Position numbers and translations under genes: made by a program
The notes under the pieces: generated by a model
The model's database searches: none
What the model was told of the DNA's origin: nothing
Seen by the model: only the letters and a program-made list of their open reading frames with translations
DNA from: Vicia villosa
Lineage: Eukaryota > Streptophyta > Magnoliopsida > Fabales > Fabaceae
Direction of reading: 5' to 3'
DNA length: 64,000 bases
NCBI RefSeq assembly: GCF_029867415.1
Contig: NC_081185.1
Span: 70,503,156-70,567,155 of the forward strand
Part shown: positions 43,771-55,252 of the stretch, piece after piece
Layout: each line of letters begins with the position of its first letter
Numbering within the stretch: position 1 is the first letter of the stretch

Positions 43771-44095
43771 GATGATTATGCTTTGAGATCAAATCAAACA
43801 CTAGGGTTTGAAAAGAAATGTAACGAAGGGGATGCACAAGAGAGAGAGAAAGAGAGAAAAAAGAGGGAATGAAGATGAAGCGGGTTATTTAAAAAATCAT
43901 TATGCATTTAATGAGAAATGACATTAGGAGAGAGAACACAGTAAATGAAATGATTTAACACAGTTACCTAGGTCGGCGTCTTTTCAACTGCATGCTTTGT
44001 ACTAACCGTACAAACACGTGTTCACCATCAGATAATAGATGACAGCTGTAAAATATGAATAGACTTTACGCCTTCTGATTCTAATCACTGCTTCT
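43771..44095 (-). promoter_or_regulatory. promoter-like leader of the extra ORF
   Basis: On the element strand a TTTAAATAA box (43884-43892) is followed by a CT-rich tract (~43834-43870), then AAACCCTAG and the ATG at 43770. This layout is that of a short plant promoter and 5' UTR. The pol frame ends in stops just upstream at ~44090. Confidence 0.45.
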
Positions 44096-45671
44096 GATTG
44101 TCATTCATAAGAAATGATCTGGTTCTGATAGGATCATCTTTCTTCCCAAGGATCACATCTTCTGAATGAGCTGAGGCAAGTCTAGGTGATCTTCTGACTG
44201 TTGGTTCTTCAGAGATTCTCAGATTCTCTAAAGATGCAGCAACTTGATCTTCTGATCCATTACTTCTGAGACTCCCAGCTTCTGCAGCTTTGCTTCTTGA
44301 TTTTTCATCTTCTGATATATCAATATCAAAATCTGCAAAATTCTCAAACTACTTTGGTTTTTCAAGACCAAGCTTATCATCAAACCTGATATTTATTGAT
44401 TCTTCTACAATCAATGTTTCAGTATTGTATACTCTGTAGCCTTTAGAGCGTTCATAATATCCAAGAAGGAAACACTTTTGTGCTTTAGAATCAAACTTAC
44501 CAAGATGATCTTTAGTATTCAGAATAAAACATACACATCCAAAAGGATGGAAATATGAAATGTTGGGCTTTCTGTTCTTCCACAGTTCATAAGGAGTCTT
44601 ATTTAGAATAGGTCTGATAGAGATTCTATTCTGTATATAGCATGCAGTGTTAATTGCTTCTTCCCCGAAATGTTTAGCCATATTGGTTTCATTGATCATG
44701 GTTTTGGCCATTTCTTGTAGAGTCCTATTCTTTCGCTCTACAACTCCATTTTGCTGTGGAGTTCTAGGGCAAGAGAAATCATGGGCAATACCATTTTCTT
44801 TGAAGAACTCCTCAAATAATCTGTTCTCAAATTCGCCACCATGATCACTTCTAACCTTTATGATTTTACACTCTTTCTCAGATCGAATCTGAGTGCAGAA
44901 TTCAAAGAACACTGAATGAGACTCATCCTTGTGTTTCAAGAACTTTACCCATGTCCAGTGACTATAATCATCAACGATGACTAATCCATATTTCTTCCCT
45001 CTAACAGATGCTATTTTGACTGGGCCAAACAGATCAATGTGTAAGAGCTCTAACGGCCTTGAGGAAGAAACAACATTCTTAGACTTGAATGCAGGTCTGG
45101 AGAACTTGCCCTTCTTACATGCTTCACAAAGAGCATCTGATTTGAATTTCAGATTGGGGAGACCTCTGACCAGATTTAGTTTGTTAATCTGAGAAATCTT
45201 TCTCAAACTAGCATGTCCTAAACTTCTGTGCCAGACCCATTGCTCTTCAGAAACAGACATAAGACAAGTCACCTTCTGATTCTTCAGATCCTGAAGATCT
45301 GTCTTATAAATGTTGTTCTTTCTCTTGCCTGTAAATAGGATTGAGCCATCCTTCTGACTTACAGCCTTGCAAGACTTTTGATTAAAGATTATGTCATAAC
45401 CATTGTTACTTAATTGACTTATGGACAGTAAGTTATGTGTTAATCCTTCTACAAGAAGTACATTAGTTATGGAAGGAGAGTTACCAAACTTTATAGTTCC
45501 AGAGCCAATGATTTTGCCCTTCTGATCTCCTCCAAACTTGACTTCTCCACCTGGTTTAAGCACCAGTTCTTGGAATGTAGACCTTCTTCCCGTCATGTGT
45601 CGCGAGCACCCAGAGACCAGGTACCATGACATTTTGTTGTTTGTCCTCTTTTCCGCCAAGGATATCTGCAA
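44096..45671 (-). pseudogene. copia B protease-integrase
   Basis: Open for 440 codons from 45671 to a TAG at 44349, then readable for ~85 more codons to ~44096. The protease motif is WYLVSGCSRHM: residue 19 is Val where copia A has the catalytic Asp. Zinc region: H148, H153, C182, C185. Integrase core: LHIDLFGPV (D213), SDHGGEF (D276), VERKN (E312), all present. The linker after integrase has SPRLASAHSEDVILGKKDD, which normally precedes RT, but no RT follows. The start is uncertain since the frame overlaps gag by ~116 bp in the +1 frame. Confidence 0.88.
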
Positions 45672-47475
45672 CAGAAATTATCTTCTCCTTAGGTACCCAC
45701 AATTTCTTGGGTCCTTTTTTGTTAGTTCTCCTCAAGTTCTGATTGAACTTGGGTTTAGCAAAATATTTAACAGGAGGAACAGTATGATACTTCTTATTCT
45801 GAGTTCCATGATATTTCTTAGAATGTGTCACATGCTTCTTGGTGTGTGTTATGTGAAAACTTTGTGCATGTGATGTGTGCTTAATATCATGGGAGTGGCC
45901 AAATTTAAATTGGTTATACAGAGGCTTGTATGATATTTTCATATCATCCACAGATTCAAGCTTGTATGGGATTTCACCCTCGTAACCAATGCCTACTCTA
46001 TTGTTTCCAGACACAGCATATATCATAGAAGCAAGTTGACTTCTGCCTATGCTTCTAGATAGAAATTTTCTGAAGCTCAAGTCATATTCTTTCAGAATAT
46101 GATTCATGCTAGGAATGGCTTTTTCTGTTTCAGAAGGAGATCCACTATTTTTGGATAGATTTAAAACTTTTTCCTTCAGTTCAGAATTTTCCAATTCCAG
46201 CTTCTTAGTTTCAAATTCAAATTGCTTCTTCAGCTTTTTGTATTTGATACTAAGATGAGCTTTGAGTTCCAGAAGTTCTGTTAAACTGGAAACTAACTCT
46301 TTTCTAGATAGTTCAGAAAATACCTCTTCAGAATCTGATTCTGATGTAGATTCTGATCCGTCATCTTCTGTCGCCATCAGCGCACAGTTAGCCTGCTCAT
46401 CTTCCGAGTCTGTTTCACCTTCTGACTCATCCCAGGTTGCCATAAGACCTTTCTTCTTATGAAACTTCTTCTTGGGATTTTCCTTCTGAAGTTTTGGACA
46501 TTCATTCTTATAGTGTCCAGGCTCATTGCATTCATAGCACATGACCTTCTTCTTGTCAAATCTTCTGTCATCAGAAGATTCTCCACGTTCAAATCTCTTT
46601 GAACTTCTGAAGCCTCTGAACTTCCTTTGCTTGCTCTTCCAGAGTTGGTTTACCCTTCTGGAGATCATGGACAGTTCATCTTCTTCTTCAGATTCTGATT
46701 CTTCAGGATCTTCTTCTCTAGCCTGAAAAGCGTTAGTGTATTTTTTGATATTTGATTTTAATACAATAGACTTACCTTTCTTTTGAGGTTCATTAGCGTC
46801 AAGTTCAATCTCATGACTCCTCAAGGCACTGATAAGCTCTTCCAAAGAAACTTCATTCAGATTCTTCGCAATCTTGAATGCAGTCACCATTGGGCCCCAT
46901 CTTCTGGGCAAACTTCTGATGATCTTCTTTACATGATCAGCTTTGGTGTAGCCTTTGTCGAGAACTCTCAATCCAGCAGTCAGCGTTTGAAATCTTGAAA
47001 ACATCTTTTCAATGTCTTCATCATCCTCCATCTTGAAGGCTTCATATTTCTGGATTAGAGCAAGAGCTTTAGTCTCCTTGACTTGAGCATTTCCTTCATG
47101 AGTCATTTTCAAGGACTCATATATGTCATAGGCCGTTTCCCTGTTAGATATCTTCTCATACTCAGCATGAGAGATAGCATTCAGCAAAACAGTCCTACAT
47201 TTATGATGATTCTTGAAAAGCTTCTTTTGATCATCATCCATTTCTTGCCTTGTAAGCTTTACGCCACTAGCTTTCACTGGATGTTTGTAACCATCCATCA
47301 GAAGATCCCATAGTTCACCATCTAGACCAAGAAAGTAACTTTCCAATTTATCTTTCCAGTTTTCAAAGTTTTCACCATCAAATACTGGTGGTCTAGTATA
47401 ACCATTGTTACCGTTGTATTGCTCAGCAGCGCCAGATGTAAATGCAGGTGGATCTGTTGGAATTTGACCAGCCAT
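45556..47475 (-). CDS. copia B gag
   Basis: Uninterrupted 639-residue gag, the same length as in copia A and very similar throughout. Capsid-like region ~30-250, acidic patch (EEDPEESESEEEDEL) ~257-271, CCHC knuckle CYECNEPGHYKNEC at ~315, second acidic patch ~355-395 and a coiled coil ~400-450. One difference is the N-terminus (MAGQIPTDPPAFTSG against MVNESERTIPTPASTSG). With intact gag, LTRs, PBS and PPT this copy could still be packaged if RT were supplied in trans. Confidence 0.9.
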   Translation of the reverse strand: MAGQIPTDPPAFTSGAAEQYNGNNGYTRPPVFDGENFENWKDKLESYFLGLDGELWDLLMDGYKHPVKASGVKLTRQEMDDDQKKLFKNHHKCRTVLLNAISHAEYEKISNRETAYDIYESLKMTHEGNAQVKETKALALIQKYEAFKMEDDEDIEKMFSRFQTLTAGLRVLDKGYTKADHVKKIIRSLPRRWGPMVTAFKIAKNLNEVSLEELISALRSHEIELDANEPQKKGKSIVLKSNIKKYTNAFQAREEDPEESESEEEDELSMISRRVNQLWKSKQRKFRGFRSSKRFERGESSDDRRFDKKKVMCYECNEPGHYKNECPKLQKENPKKKFHKKKGLMATWDESEGETDSEDEQANCALMATEDDGSESTSESDSEEVFSELSRKELVSSLTELLELKAHLSIKYKKLKKQFEFETKKLELENSELKEKVLNLSKNSGSPSETEKAIPSMNHILKEYDLSFRKFLSRSIGRSQLASMIYAVSGNNRVGIGYEGEIPYKLESVDDMKISYKPLYNQFKFGHSHDIKHTSHAQSFHITHTKKHVTHSKKYHGTQNKKYHTVPPVKYFAKPKFNQNLRRTNKKGPKKLWVPKEKIISVADILGGKEDKQQNVMVPGLWVLATHDGKKVYIPRTGA

Positions 47476-47544
47476 CTTTTACTGAAGCGTTTTTCTCTTC
47501 CTGAATCTTTTCTAAACACGGTTAAGTGCTTGCACCTTAGAACC

Positions 47545-47559
47545 GGCGCTCTGATGCCA
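47545..47559 (-). promoter_or_regulatory. copia B primer-binding site
   Basis: TGGCATCAGAGCGCC on the element strand, two bases inside the LTR, identical to copia A. Confidence 0.87.
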
Positions 47560-47561
47560 AT

Positions 47562-48770
47562 TGAAGGATAGAAAAACACTTAGAAAGGGGGGGTTTGAAT
47601 AAGTGTAGTTTAAAAACTTGGACGATAAAAATAAATTGCACAGTTATTTTTATCCTGGTTCGTTGTTAACTAAACTACTTCAGTCCACCCCCACGGAGTG
47701 ATTTACCTCACCTGAGGATTTAATCCACTAATCGCACGGATTACAATGATTTTCCACTTAGCCCGCGACTAAGTCTTCTAGAGTATTCTGATCACAACTT
47801 GATCACTTCAGGAACAACTGCTTAGATACCCTCTAAGACTTTCTAGAGTTTCCTGATCAACACGATCACTCTAGTTACAACTGCTTAGATAACCTTTAAG
47901 ACTTCCTAGAGTATTCTGATCAACACGATCACTCTAGTTCCTTACAACTTAATGTAATCAATTCTAAGAGTATTACAAATGCTTCTGAAAAGCTATAATC
48001 ACAACAGTGATATTTCTCTTAACGTTTAAGCTTAATCTCACTAATATATTACAACAGCAATGTAGTGAGCTTTGATGAAGATGAAGTTTCTGAGCTTTGA
48101 ATTGAACAGCGTTTCAGCAAGTTAATATTCACATAATTGGTTCAGAGTTGTTAATCTTGCTTCTCATCAGAACTTCATACTTATAGGCGTTTGAGAAGAT
48201 GATCGTTGGGTGCATTTAATGCTTTGCGTGTTCCGTACAGCATTGCATTTAATGTTTCACGCTTTTGTCAACTACCTCGAGCCTTGTTCACGCTGTGTCT
48301 ACTGACGTTGCCTTTAATAGCTTCCAACGTTTCTTTTGTCAGTCAGCGTAGCCTGCCACTTGTACTTTCTTCTGATCTGATGTTTGTGAATAAAATATTT
48401 GAATATCATCAGAGTCAAACAGCTTGGTGCATAGCATCTTCTTGTCTTCTGACCTTGAAGTGCTTCTGAGCGTGATACCATGAGAACTTCAGTGCTTCTG
48501 CTTCTGATCTCAAGTTCTTCTGATGCTTCCATAGACCCATGTTCTGATTCTGCCTTGACCATCTTCTGATGTCTTGCCAGACCATGTTCTGATGTTGCAT
48601 GCTGAACCTTCTGAGACAAAGCTTCTGAGTGCTGATTTGTGCATACTCTTTATATATTTCCTGAAATGGAAATTGCAATGTATTAGAGTACCACATTATC
48701 TCACACAAAATTCATATCCTTGTTATCATCAAAACTAAGAATATTGATCAGAACAAATCTTGTTCTAACA
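47562..48770 (-). repeat. copia B 5' LTR (1209 bp)
   Basis: Same length and ends as the 3' LTR. TATA-like box at 48178-48187. Confidence 0.95.
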
Positions 48771-50278
48771 GTGACCTGGTGCCCCCTGATGATAGGGACA
48801 AGATTGGTCAGCCTTATACCATGGTGAGGAACTGTTTGTAGGATTTGGAGGACTTCTGGTCTGAATGAGTCCTTTTGCCAGTAATGTTGGAAACAATTCC
48901 GCATACGGCATTGGTATGGGACCAAGGCAGGATACCTTGGAGCCCGATTGTTGTAATTTGGAGGTCGAACCTGCTGCTGAGGTTGCTGCGACCTTTGTTG
49001 AATTTGTTGTTGCGGGACCTGAGGTTGATAAGCTGGCGCTGAGTTAACAACCGGAGTTATTGCTGCAACTTGAGGTTGGAATTTCTTCTTGATTTTGTGC
49101 AAGACATTGCTGACATCTTGATCCTTTTTCTTCTGGAAAGAACTTCCATACTTCCTTGGACCAATAGAAGATTCTGGTTCTTTGTTCAAACGACCTTCCC
49201 GAACTGCTTCTTCTAATCGCACACCCATGTTTACCATCTCGGTAAAGTCACTTGGTGCACTTGCAACCATTCGTCCGTAGTAAAATGGACTCAAAGTTTT
49301 GAGATAGATTTTTGTCATTTCTTTCTCTTCAAGTGGTGGACAAATTTGAGCAGCAACTTCACGCCATCTCTGAGCGTATTCCTTGAAGCTTTCTCTATCC
49401 TTTTGAGTCATGGCCCGGAGTTGATCTCTGTCGGGAGCCATATCCAGATTGTACTTATACTGTTTGACGAAGGCCTCTCCGAGGTCTCGAAAAGTACGAA
49501 TCTCTGAACTGCCCAAGTTCATGTACCATTTGAGTGCAGCACCAGTCAGGCTGTCTTGAAAATAGTGAATAAGCAATTGTTGATTATCAGTCTGAGTTGA
49601 CATTCTTCGAGCGTACATCACGAGATGACTTTGTGGGCATGAATTCCCTTTGTACTTCTCGAAATCTGGTACTTTGAATTTGTGAGGAATCTTAACATTT
49701 GGAACCAGACAGAGCTCTGCAGCATTCTTTCCAAATAGATCTTGTCCTCGAAGAGTCTTGAGTTCCTTCTGCATTTGCAGAAACTGTTCCTGGAACTCGT
49801 CCAATCTTTCATACACGCCAGCATCCTCACTTGGAGCGTGATGATATACTTGTCCGCCCTGTGGGGGAAAAGTATGCATAATCGGTCATGGAGAAGCCAT
49901 GACAGCAGATCTTGGTATCTCAGCATTCTGTTGTGCGAAACCCATTGCCGTTGCTCTTGGAACTTCAATTTCCAGAGGTTTGTAACCCTCCGGTGGACGC
50001 ATATCCATGGTGACTTTTGGAGCTTCAGAAGCTGGAGGTATGTACCCTTCTGGAATAAAGTTTTACGGCATGCCCCAAGGTCTATCAGTCGGCATGGTAT
50101 ACTGAGGAATGGGAGTAGAAACAATCTCGGAAACCACAGTCCTTTGCGGTTCTTCTGGCGGTTGTCGATTCTGCGCAACTACCAGGGCTTCTACCATACT
50201 ATTGAGTCTTTCAACAGTACCTTTGAGAGTATTAATCTCTTCTCTAAGTTCTTCATTCTCTTGCTCAAAGTCTTCCAT
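48771..50278 (-). pseudogene. Ogre B gag, N-terminal part
   Basis: From the ATG at 50278: coiled-coil start (MEDFEQENEELREEINTLKG), Pro-rich linker, then the gag domain (ELCLVPNVKIPHKFKVPDFE, LGSSEIRTFRDLGEAF, DRDQLRAMTQKDRESFKEYA, MTKIYLKTLSPFYYGRM) and a Gln/Pro-rich tail. Breaks: a TAA at ~50063, a TGA at ~49889 and a 1-base frameshift near 48930. It is cut at 48771 by copia B and continues at 38876. Gag would form the particle shell. Confidence 0.88.
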
Positions 50279-50567
50279 TGTTTTCTTGCGACTTGAACGA
50301 GTGTTGTATGGATGAGACAGCTTGAAAGTCTTGGTTCACCTCCTTCTCCTCCTCTCTTTCTGGAGAAAGGAAAGTTACTATTAGATCCGCGACAATTCTC
50401 GTGTCAGTGCGTACAACTAAAGCGATGTATGATATGCAATTAAGTTAATATTTTTCAAGGAAACACCATAATTACGTCATGAAACATCAAACTTTTATTA
50501 ATTAAGCGAAAACGCCGTTTTTACACACTTTGAAAAGGGAAATACAGAGAAACTGAGAGAAAGGACT

Positions 50568-52055
50568 CTAAAACTTTGACGAAGAGCCGACTTCACGTTC
50601 TAACATCTTCTTCTGCTTCTTGAGCTGAGCATTCTCTGACGTGGGCTGATCGATGATCCAGGAAGCAGGAGGGATATGATGGGAAAGTGATGATTGTGTC
50701 ACTTGTCGATCGAGTACTTCAAGTAACTCATCCTTCCTTCTTAGGATGTTCTGAATCTCAACATTTTCCGTGTTGACAATTCGATACTTGTTCCTCCAAG
50801 CATTCCTTTCTTGGCATACCTTGTTTAATGCCGCTTGCAGTTTTTCAACATCGGTGGAGAAAAGGTAAATTGGTTCCCTTAGGGGAATAGGTTCTTGATG
50901 TTGATATGGCATCCTGAGCTTGAATGCTCTGACGCGTACCCATTGAAGGTAAGGATCCAGGGAGATGCAAAGATGTTTTCCTAACAATCTTCTCCCTTTG
51001 CTGTGAACAAGACGCCAGGCTTGAACAATTTCCTTCTTCAGCATGTTGCCATGATCGTCGATGTTCTTGAAGAACAGACCTTCCAATTGAATGTTACTCG
51101 GAATGTTTTTCATAGGATAGCCGTATTGACGACGGGCTAAAGCTGGATTGTAACTGATTCCTCCCTTAGTTCCAATAAGGGGTATGTTGGGAAAACTTCC
51201 GCAACTGAAGATGATCTTGGTTTCGTCGTTGTCAGGACTACACCACTCAATGTCCGTATGAGTGAGGGACGTGATTTTCTGTGACCAGTAAAGGCCATCC
51301 CTCATGTTCCAGAAAGTGCTAGACTTCGGCAGGTGCGAAACGAACCATTCGTATAACAACGGTACGCAGCATGTGATTAATCCTCCTTGCTGCAGGTTTC
51401 TTGAATGCACAGAGTGATAAGCATCCGCAAGCAAGGTTGGAACTGGATTTCCAATTAAGAAGATCTTAATTGCGTTGATGTCGACGAAATCGTTAATGTT
51501 AGGGAACAAAAACAATCCGTAGATAAGCAAAGCCAAGATTTCCTCAAAAGCGCTCATATCTTGGATGCTGACGAAGTACCGAGCTTGATCAAACAGGAAT
51601 TTGGAGGGCAATCCTTGAATTCCTCCTCTACTCACCATATGAGTTCTGATGTCGACTACGTTCAATGGAGTAGTTGCAGCAATGATAATATCGTCAGGAT
51701 TCTTTTCCAAACCGGAGTACGGATCTTGCTCGTACACGGGTATTCCAATCAGACGAGAGTACTCCTCCAACGTAGGCATGAGTTGATAATCTGGAAAGGT
51801 AAAGCAGTGATACGTTGGATCGTAAAACTGTACCAAGGTGGGAAGGATCCCATCCACCATGTTGGTATTGAGCAAAGGCAGAAGTTTTCCATACTTCTCC
51901 TTGAAAGCCTGGGGGTTGACCACCAGTTTTCCGAGCTTTCCCAGTTCCTCGACCTGGGGAATCTTGAAGGTGTATTTCCTAGCTTTCTTTCTTCCGTAAT
52001 CCATGTTATAGATCCTTAAGTCCTTTCTCCGTTTCTCTCTTTCTATGAAGTTCAA
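50568..52055 (-). CDS. Ogre B ORF1 (plant-mobile-domain-like protein)
   Basis: An uninterrupted 495-residue frame upstream of gag, the Ogre-specific ORF1. Conserved block at ~72-105 (FYDPTYHCFTFPDYQLMPTL then GIPV), matching Ogre A ORF1 at the same place, and shared motifs such as LLIYGLFLFPNINDFVDINA and GGISYNPALARRQYGY (GGINYNPVLARRQLGY in A). The C-terminal ~100 residues are Lys/Glu/Gln-rich and likely coiled coil. The role is unknown. It has stayed open while gag and integrase of the same element have decayed, although its length makes chance survival possible. A start at 52055 or at the second Met (~51998, MDYGRKKARKYTF) is equally plausible. Confidence 0.83.
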   Translation of the reverse strand: MNFIEREKRRKDLRIYNMDYGRKKARKYTFKIPQVEELGKLGKLVVNPQAFKEKYGKLLPLLNTNMVDGILPTLVQFYDPTYHCFTFPDYQLMPTLEEYSRLIGIPVYEQDPYSGLEKNPDDIIIAATTPLNVVDIRTHMVSRGGIQGLPSKFLFDQARYFVSIQDMSAFEEILALLIYGLFLFPNINDFVDINAIKIFLIGNPVPTLLADAYHSVHSRNLQQGGLITCCVPLLYEWFVSHLPKSSTFWNMRDGLYWSQKITSLTHTDIEWCSPDNDETKIIFSCGSFPNIPLIGTKGGISYNPALARRQYGYPMKNIPSNIQLEGLFFKNIDDHGNMLKKEIVQAWRLVHSKGRRLLGKHLCISLDPYLQWVRVRAFKLRMPYQHQEPIPLREPIYLFSTDVEKLQAALNKVCQERNAWRNKYRIVNTENVEIQNILRRKDELLEVLDRQVTQSSLSHHIPPASWIIDQPTSENAQLKKQKKMLEREVGSSSKF

Positions 52056-52726
52056 AACGTTCGTTATTTAGTTTCCTTGAAAAACGACTCGAAAAAGACT
52101 CTTTTTGTTTTTAGTTGTTATTAATGAAGGATGCATGAATGCATGAATGCACACACAAGAGTTTTAAACAAACATGGCGTTGAAGGGTATAGTGGTCATG
52201 AAGTCAAAACGCAAACCTCGCCCCAATGGTAAACTAAGGTTAAGGATTTTTGTACCTGTAGAACGGGTTCTAGGGGTCTCAGAGTTTTTGCTCAACCTTA
52301 AAGATTCGTTGATTGATATCTATAAGAGAGTTTCCTCTGAGTGTAGTATCTGCGTGACAATTACTTTCATAATCACCGCTCTACGTCCTAAAAAAGGCTT
52401 TAAGTGGGGTTAATGTGTTTCTAGGTCCTCCTGGTACAAATCAGTCTCGGAATGCAGTGGCGCAGTTAATCACAACCAGCCAGGCAAATCCCAAGAGTAG
52501 ACTTGGAAACCAAGATTAGAGGGTCTTCACCGGGAAGACATCCTCCATCCTATCTTATGTTGCACTCAAATCCGGGTATAGGATTTCTCACCACAAGGGG
52601 GAATCAAGCCCTTTCCCGATACAGAATAAACAAAATAAACAAATATAAATGCAACAAACACATGATATGACACAGAGGTTAGGCAGGACCTCTCTTGTTT
52701 GAGGGGGAATTTGGCATCCCTAATTC
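52056..52726 (-). other. Ogre B leader, PBS-proximal end missing
   Basis: Non-coding leader with a TTCACCGGGAA motif (52526) and a TCCGGGTATAGGATTT block (52571) that matches the Ogre A leader ~145 bp from its PBS. At 52727 it switches abruptly into LINE sequence, where a PBS and LTR end are expected. No TGGCGAC-type PBS is visible. Confidence 0.75.
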
Positions 52727-53847
52727 CTCATGATGCAAGCGGTTTTCGATCAAATAAACGTTTTGGGTCCTAAATACACAATCTGGGTTAATTTGGTATT
52801 GTGTTTAATCAGATTCCTCCCTTTGATTACCATAATAGTTGAACACATTCTCACTATCTTGATCTCCAGCCTCCTTATAAATGTACTTCACCAAAGAACC
52901 TTTTTTATTGAATTTACTCTCCCCCTCGACTTTTCCCTTGTTATCAAGACTCACTTTTTTCTTCCCTTTTTTCCTTTTGTTAAGACAAATCTTACCTATA
53001 ACTCCTACACCATATAATTGCTTCCATCTTAACTTTTTATCCCCCTGTGAGCAACTGACACAACTTCTTTCTCCAAAGAGCACTCTAACACCGTTGTATC
53101 ACCAATTGATTTGGTTCTGCTACCCCCAGCTTTCTGTTAACCTCCCTGCCACTGTCTCTCTCCGGCACTTTTTGAATTCTAGCCAATTCACAATCAAAAT
53201 TTCCTATCTCTGTGTTAGATCCGCCAGTCCCTGCCCCTTTCCTGTTAAGCAACTCCAAAGAACAACTAGAAATCGTCATTTCGCCTTCCTCTACCCCTGC
53301 CTTTGTCACCGGGATATTATCAACTTCAACTTTGTGTCCCGTGACAGCATACTCCCCATACCGATTGCTGTTACTGGCCCCTTCCTTAGACACATAGTCA
53401 TTCACAACCTTCCAAACATTCCCAACCCTACCCTCCTTTTTACTCGGAGTCGAGAATTGTTGAATACTTTCTTTAGAACAAACAGTCCTGAAGTCTTCAT
53501 CATCATCAAGACTAATATCACAGCTACTATTAACAGAGTCCTAAGAATTCGTAACAGAAGATAAGGATGTAGGATTACTTGTGCCAAACCGGAATTGTCC
53601 CATGACGTCTTCCCTCACCATGAGCTTGAACGCAATGTCGTCAATGTTTACCTTCATGAAATTCAGGAAACAGAACTGCAGAGGAAGTTTAAGCAGCATT
53701 CGCGCAACATCGAGCACCTTCCCTTCAGCTGTTTTTTCATCTAAACATATAAACGATCCCCACTCCTTTGCCAAAGAAACAAAGAAATCTGAGTGCCATG
53801 CGATAACTAGAATTCCATAAATCCTCACCCAAAAACAAACTAATGAT
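52727..53847 (-). pseudogene. LINE ORF1 fragment, reverse, second copy
   Basis: Near-identical repeat of 21441-22562 (same FWVRIYGILVIAWHS reading and the same stops). Few differences, such as WHSDFF against WHSNFF. Its left edge is the CCTCATGATGCA microhomology with the other copy. Confidence 0.82.
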
Positions 53848-55252
53848 ATGAGAGAGAAAGGAGAAGGTCAGTGGCAAAGGGTTAAGGGAGGAGGAATTAG
53901 GGCTATGAAATGGGACATAACAAGAGAGGACCAGAGGAAAGCAAATGGAGGATCTTTTTTCGTCTTCTTTCTTTGTTACAGAGTTTGGTGATAAGTGGAG
54001 GGCGAAAGATTTGTTCTTTGAGTTCAAGGAGTTGGGAGAGATAGAGTAAGTGGTTATTCCTCATAAAAGAGACAAGCACGGAAGAAGGTTCGGTTTCGGT
54101 CGTTTTCTTAATGTCAAGGATGAGGAGTTGTTGGCTACAAAGTTGGACAACATTGTTTTAGATGGAAGGAAGATCTTTGCAAACCTGCCTAGATTTAGGA
54201 GAGACAACAAAGCTCAGGGAAGGTCTTTCTCTAAGGTTGTTTTGAAGAAGAATGACGATGCAGCGGGATTGAAGAAGTTTGCTTGGAATCGGTCTAGTTT
54301 AGAAGCCAGAAGGGAGTATAGATCTTATGTGGATGTTCTTCAAAACAAAAGTGGAGATGATGCTCTTAAATATTTTAAGCAGCCTTCTAAACCACTGCTT
54401 TATCACCCTAACCAAGAAGATATCTCCTAGTATATGAAAGCGTTCACTGGGAAGATCATTGAGCCTGGTAATATGGTTGATTTAAAAAAGCTGTTCCTTG
54501 AAGAAGGTATTTTTACAATAAGGGTAACAAGCATGGGGCCTAACTTATGTCTCTTGGAGGATTTAATTGCAGGCGAAGTTGAATTGTTCATAGAGGAGAG
54601 GAGATTATGGTGGGAGCAGTGGTTAAGTTCGATAAATCCCTAGGTACTAATAGATATCGACACAGAGAGGTATGCTTGGCTAAGGATCCTGGGTTTACCT
54701 TGCCATGCTTGGGGTGAGAGATGTTTCTCTTCCTTAGCAGAGACCAGAGGTGCTTTTGTTAAGTGTGATGAAGGAACTATCTTGAGGTCAAGGATGGACG
54801 AAGCGAGGGTTTGCATCAGAACTAAAAGTATGGAGAGGGTGGAGGACGTGATTAAGTTATCGATTGAAGGTGTGATATCTGTAATGGAAATGCTCAGCTA
54901 AGAAGGTCAAGGGGTGATTCGGATTCAGAAGAATCCCTTTCGTCGGAGGAAGTTTTGTCCGGTGAGGAGGAAGACGGCTAGGTTTTGAACAGGGAGGAAG
55001 AGGAAGCGTTTCACAAGGAAGTTGATGGGACGGTGAGTGAGAGAAATCCCATTAAGGTTACTTCAATAGGGGCCATTCTATCTGATCCTCTGAAGAAGGA
55101 TGTTTGTCAGGCTAGTGGAGAAAAGGTGGTTCTTGACCTTTCTATAACAGGAAACATGGAGAGCTTTGAGGCCCAAAATCAGGTAGCATTTAATGCAGAT
55201 GTGGAGAATGTTCCATTAGCAGCGTGGGGGAGTCAAAAGGGCAAGTGGGACC
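53848..55252 (+). pseudogene. LINE ORF1 N-terminal part, second copy
   Basis: Near-identical repeat of 22563-23998 with the same RRM-like segment (VVIPHKRDKHGRRFGFGRF) and the same early stops, and a ~30 bp deletion near 54878 relative to the left copy. It ends in GGACC at 55248-55252, and the LINE resumes after the LTR at 60533. Locally this reads as a LINE with a solo LTR inside it. Confidence 0.87.

Larger units (their letters stand above)
38877..48770 (-). mobile_element. Ty1/copia element B, SIRE/Maximus-like, RT-less
   Basis: Ends are two 1209 bp LTRs (38877-40085, 47562-48770) with about 13 differences by eye (~1.1%). The flanks GTGAA (38872-38876) and GTGAC (48771-48775) are a target duplication with one later change, and the interrupted Ogre gag reads through when one copy is removed. 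Contents read leftwards: PBS, gag, protease with a lost Asp, integrase, then directly a promoter-like leader and a long extra ORF, repeats, PPT, 3' LTR. The RT-RNase H region (~2-2.5 kb in relatives) is absent. Confidence 0.93.
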
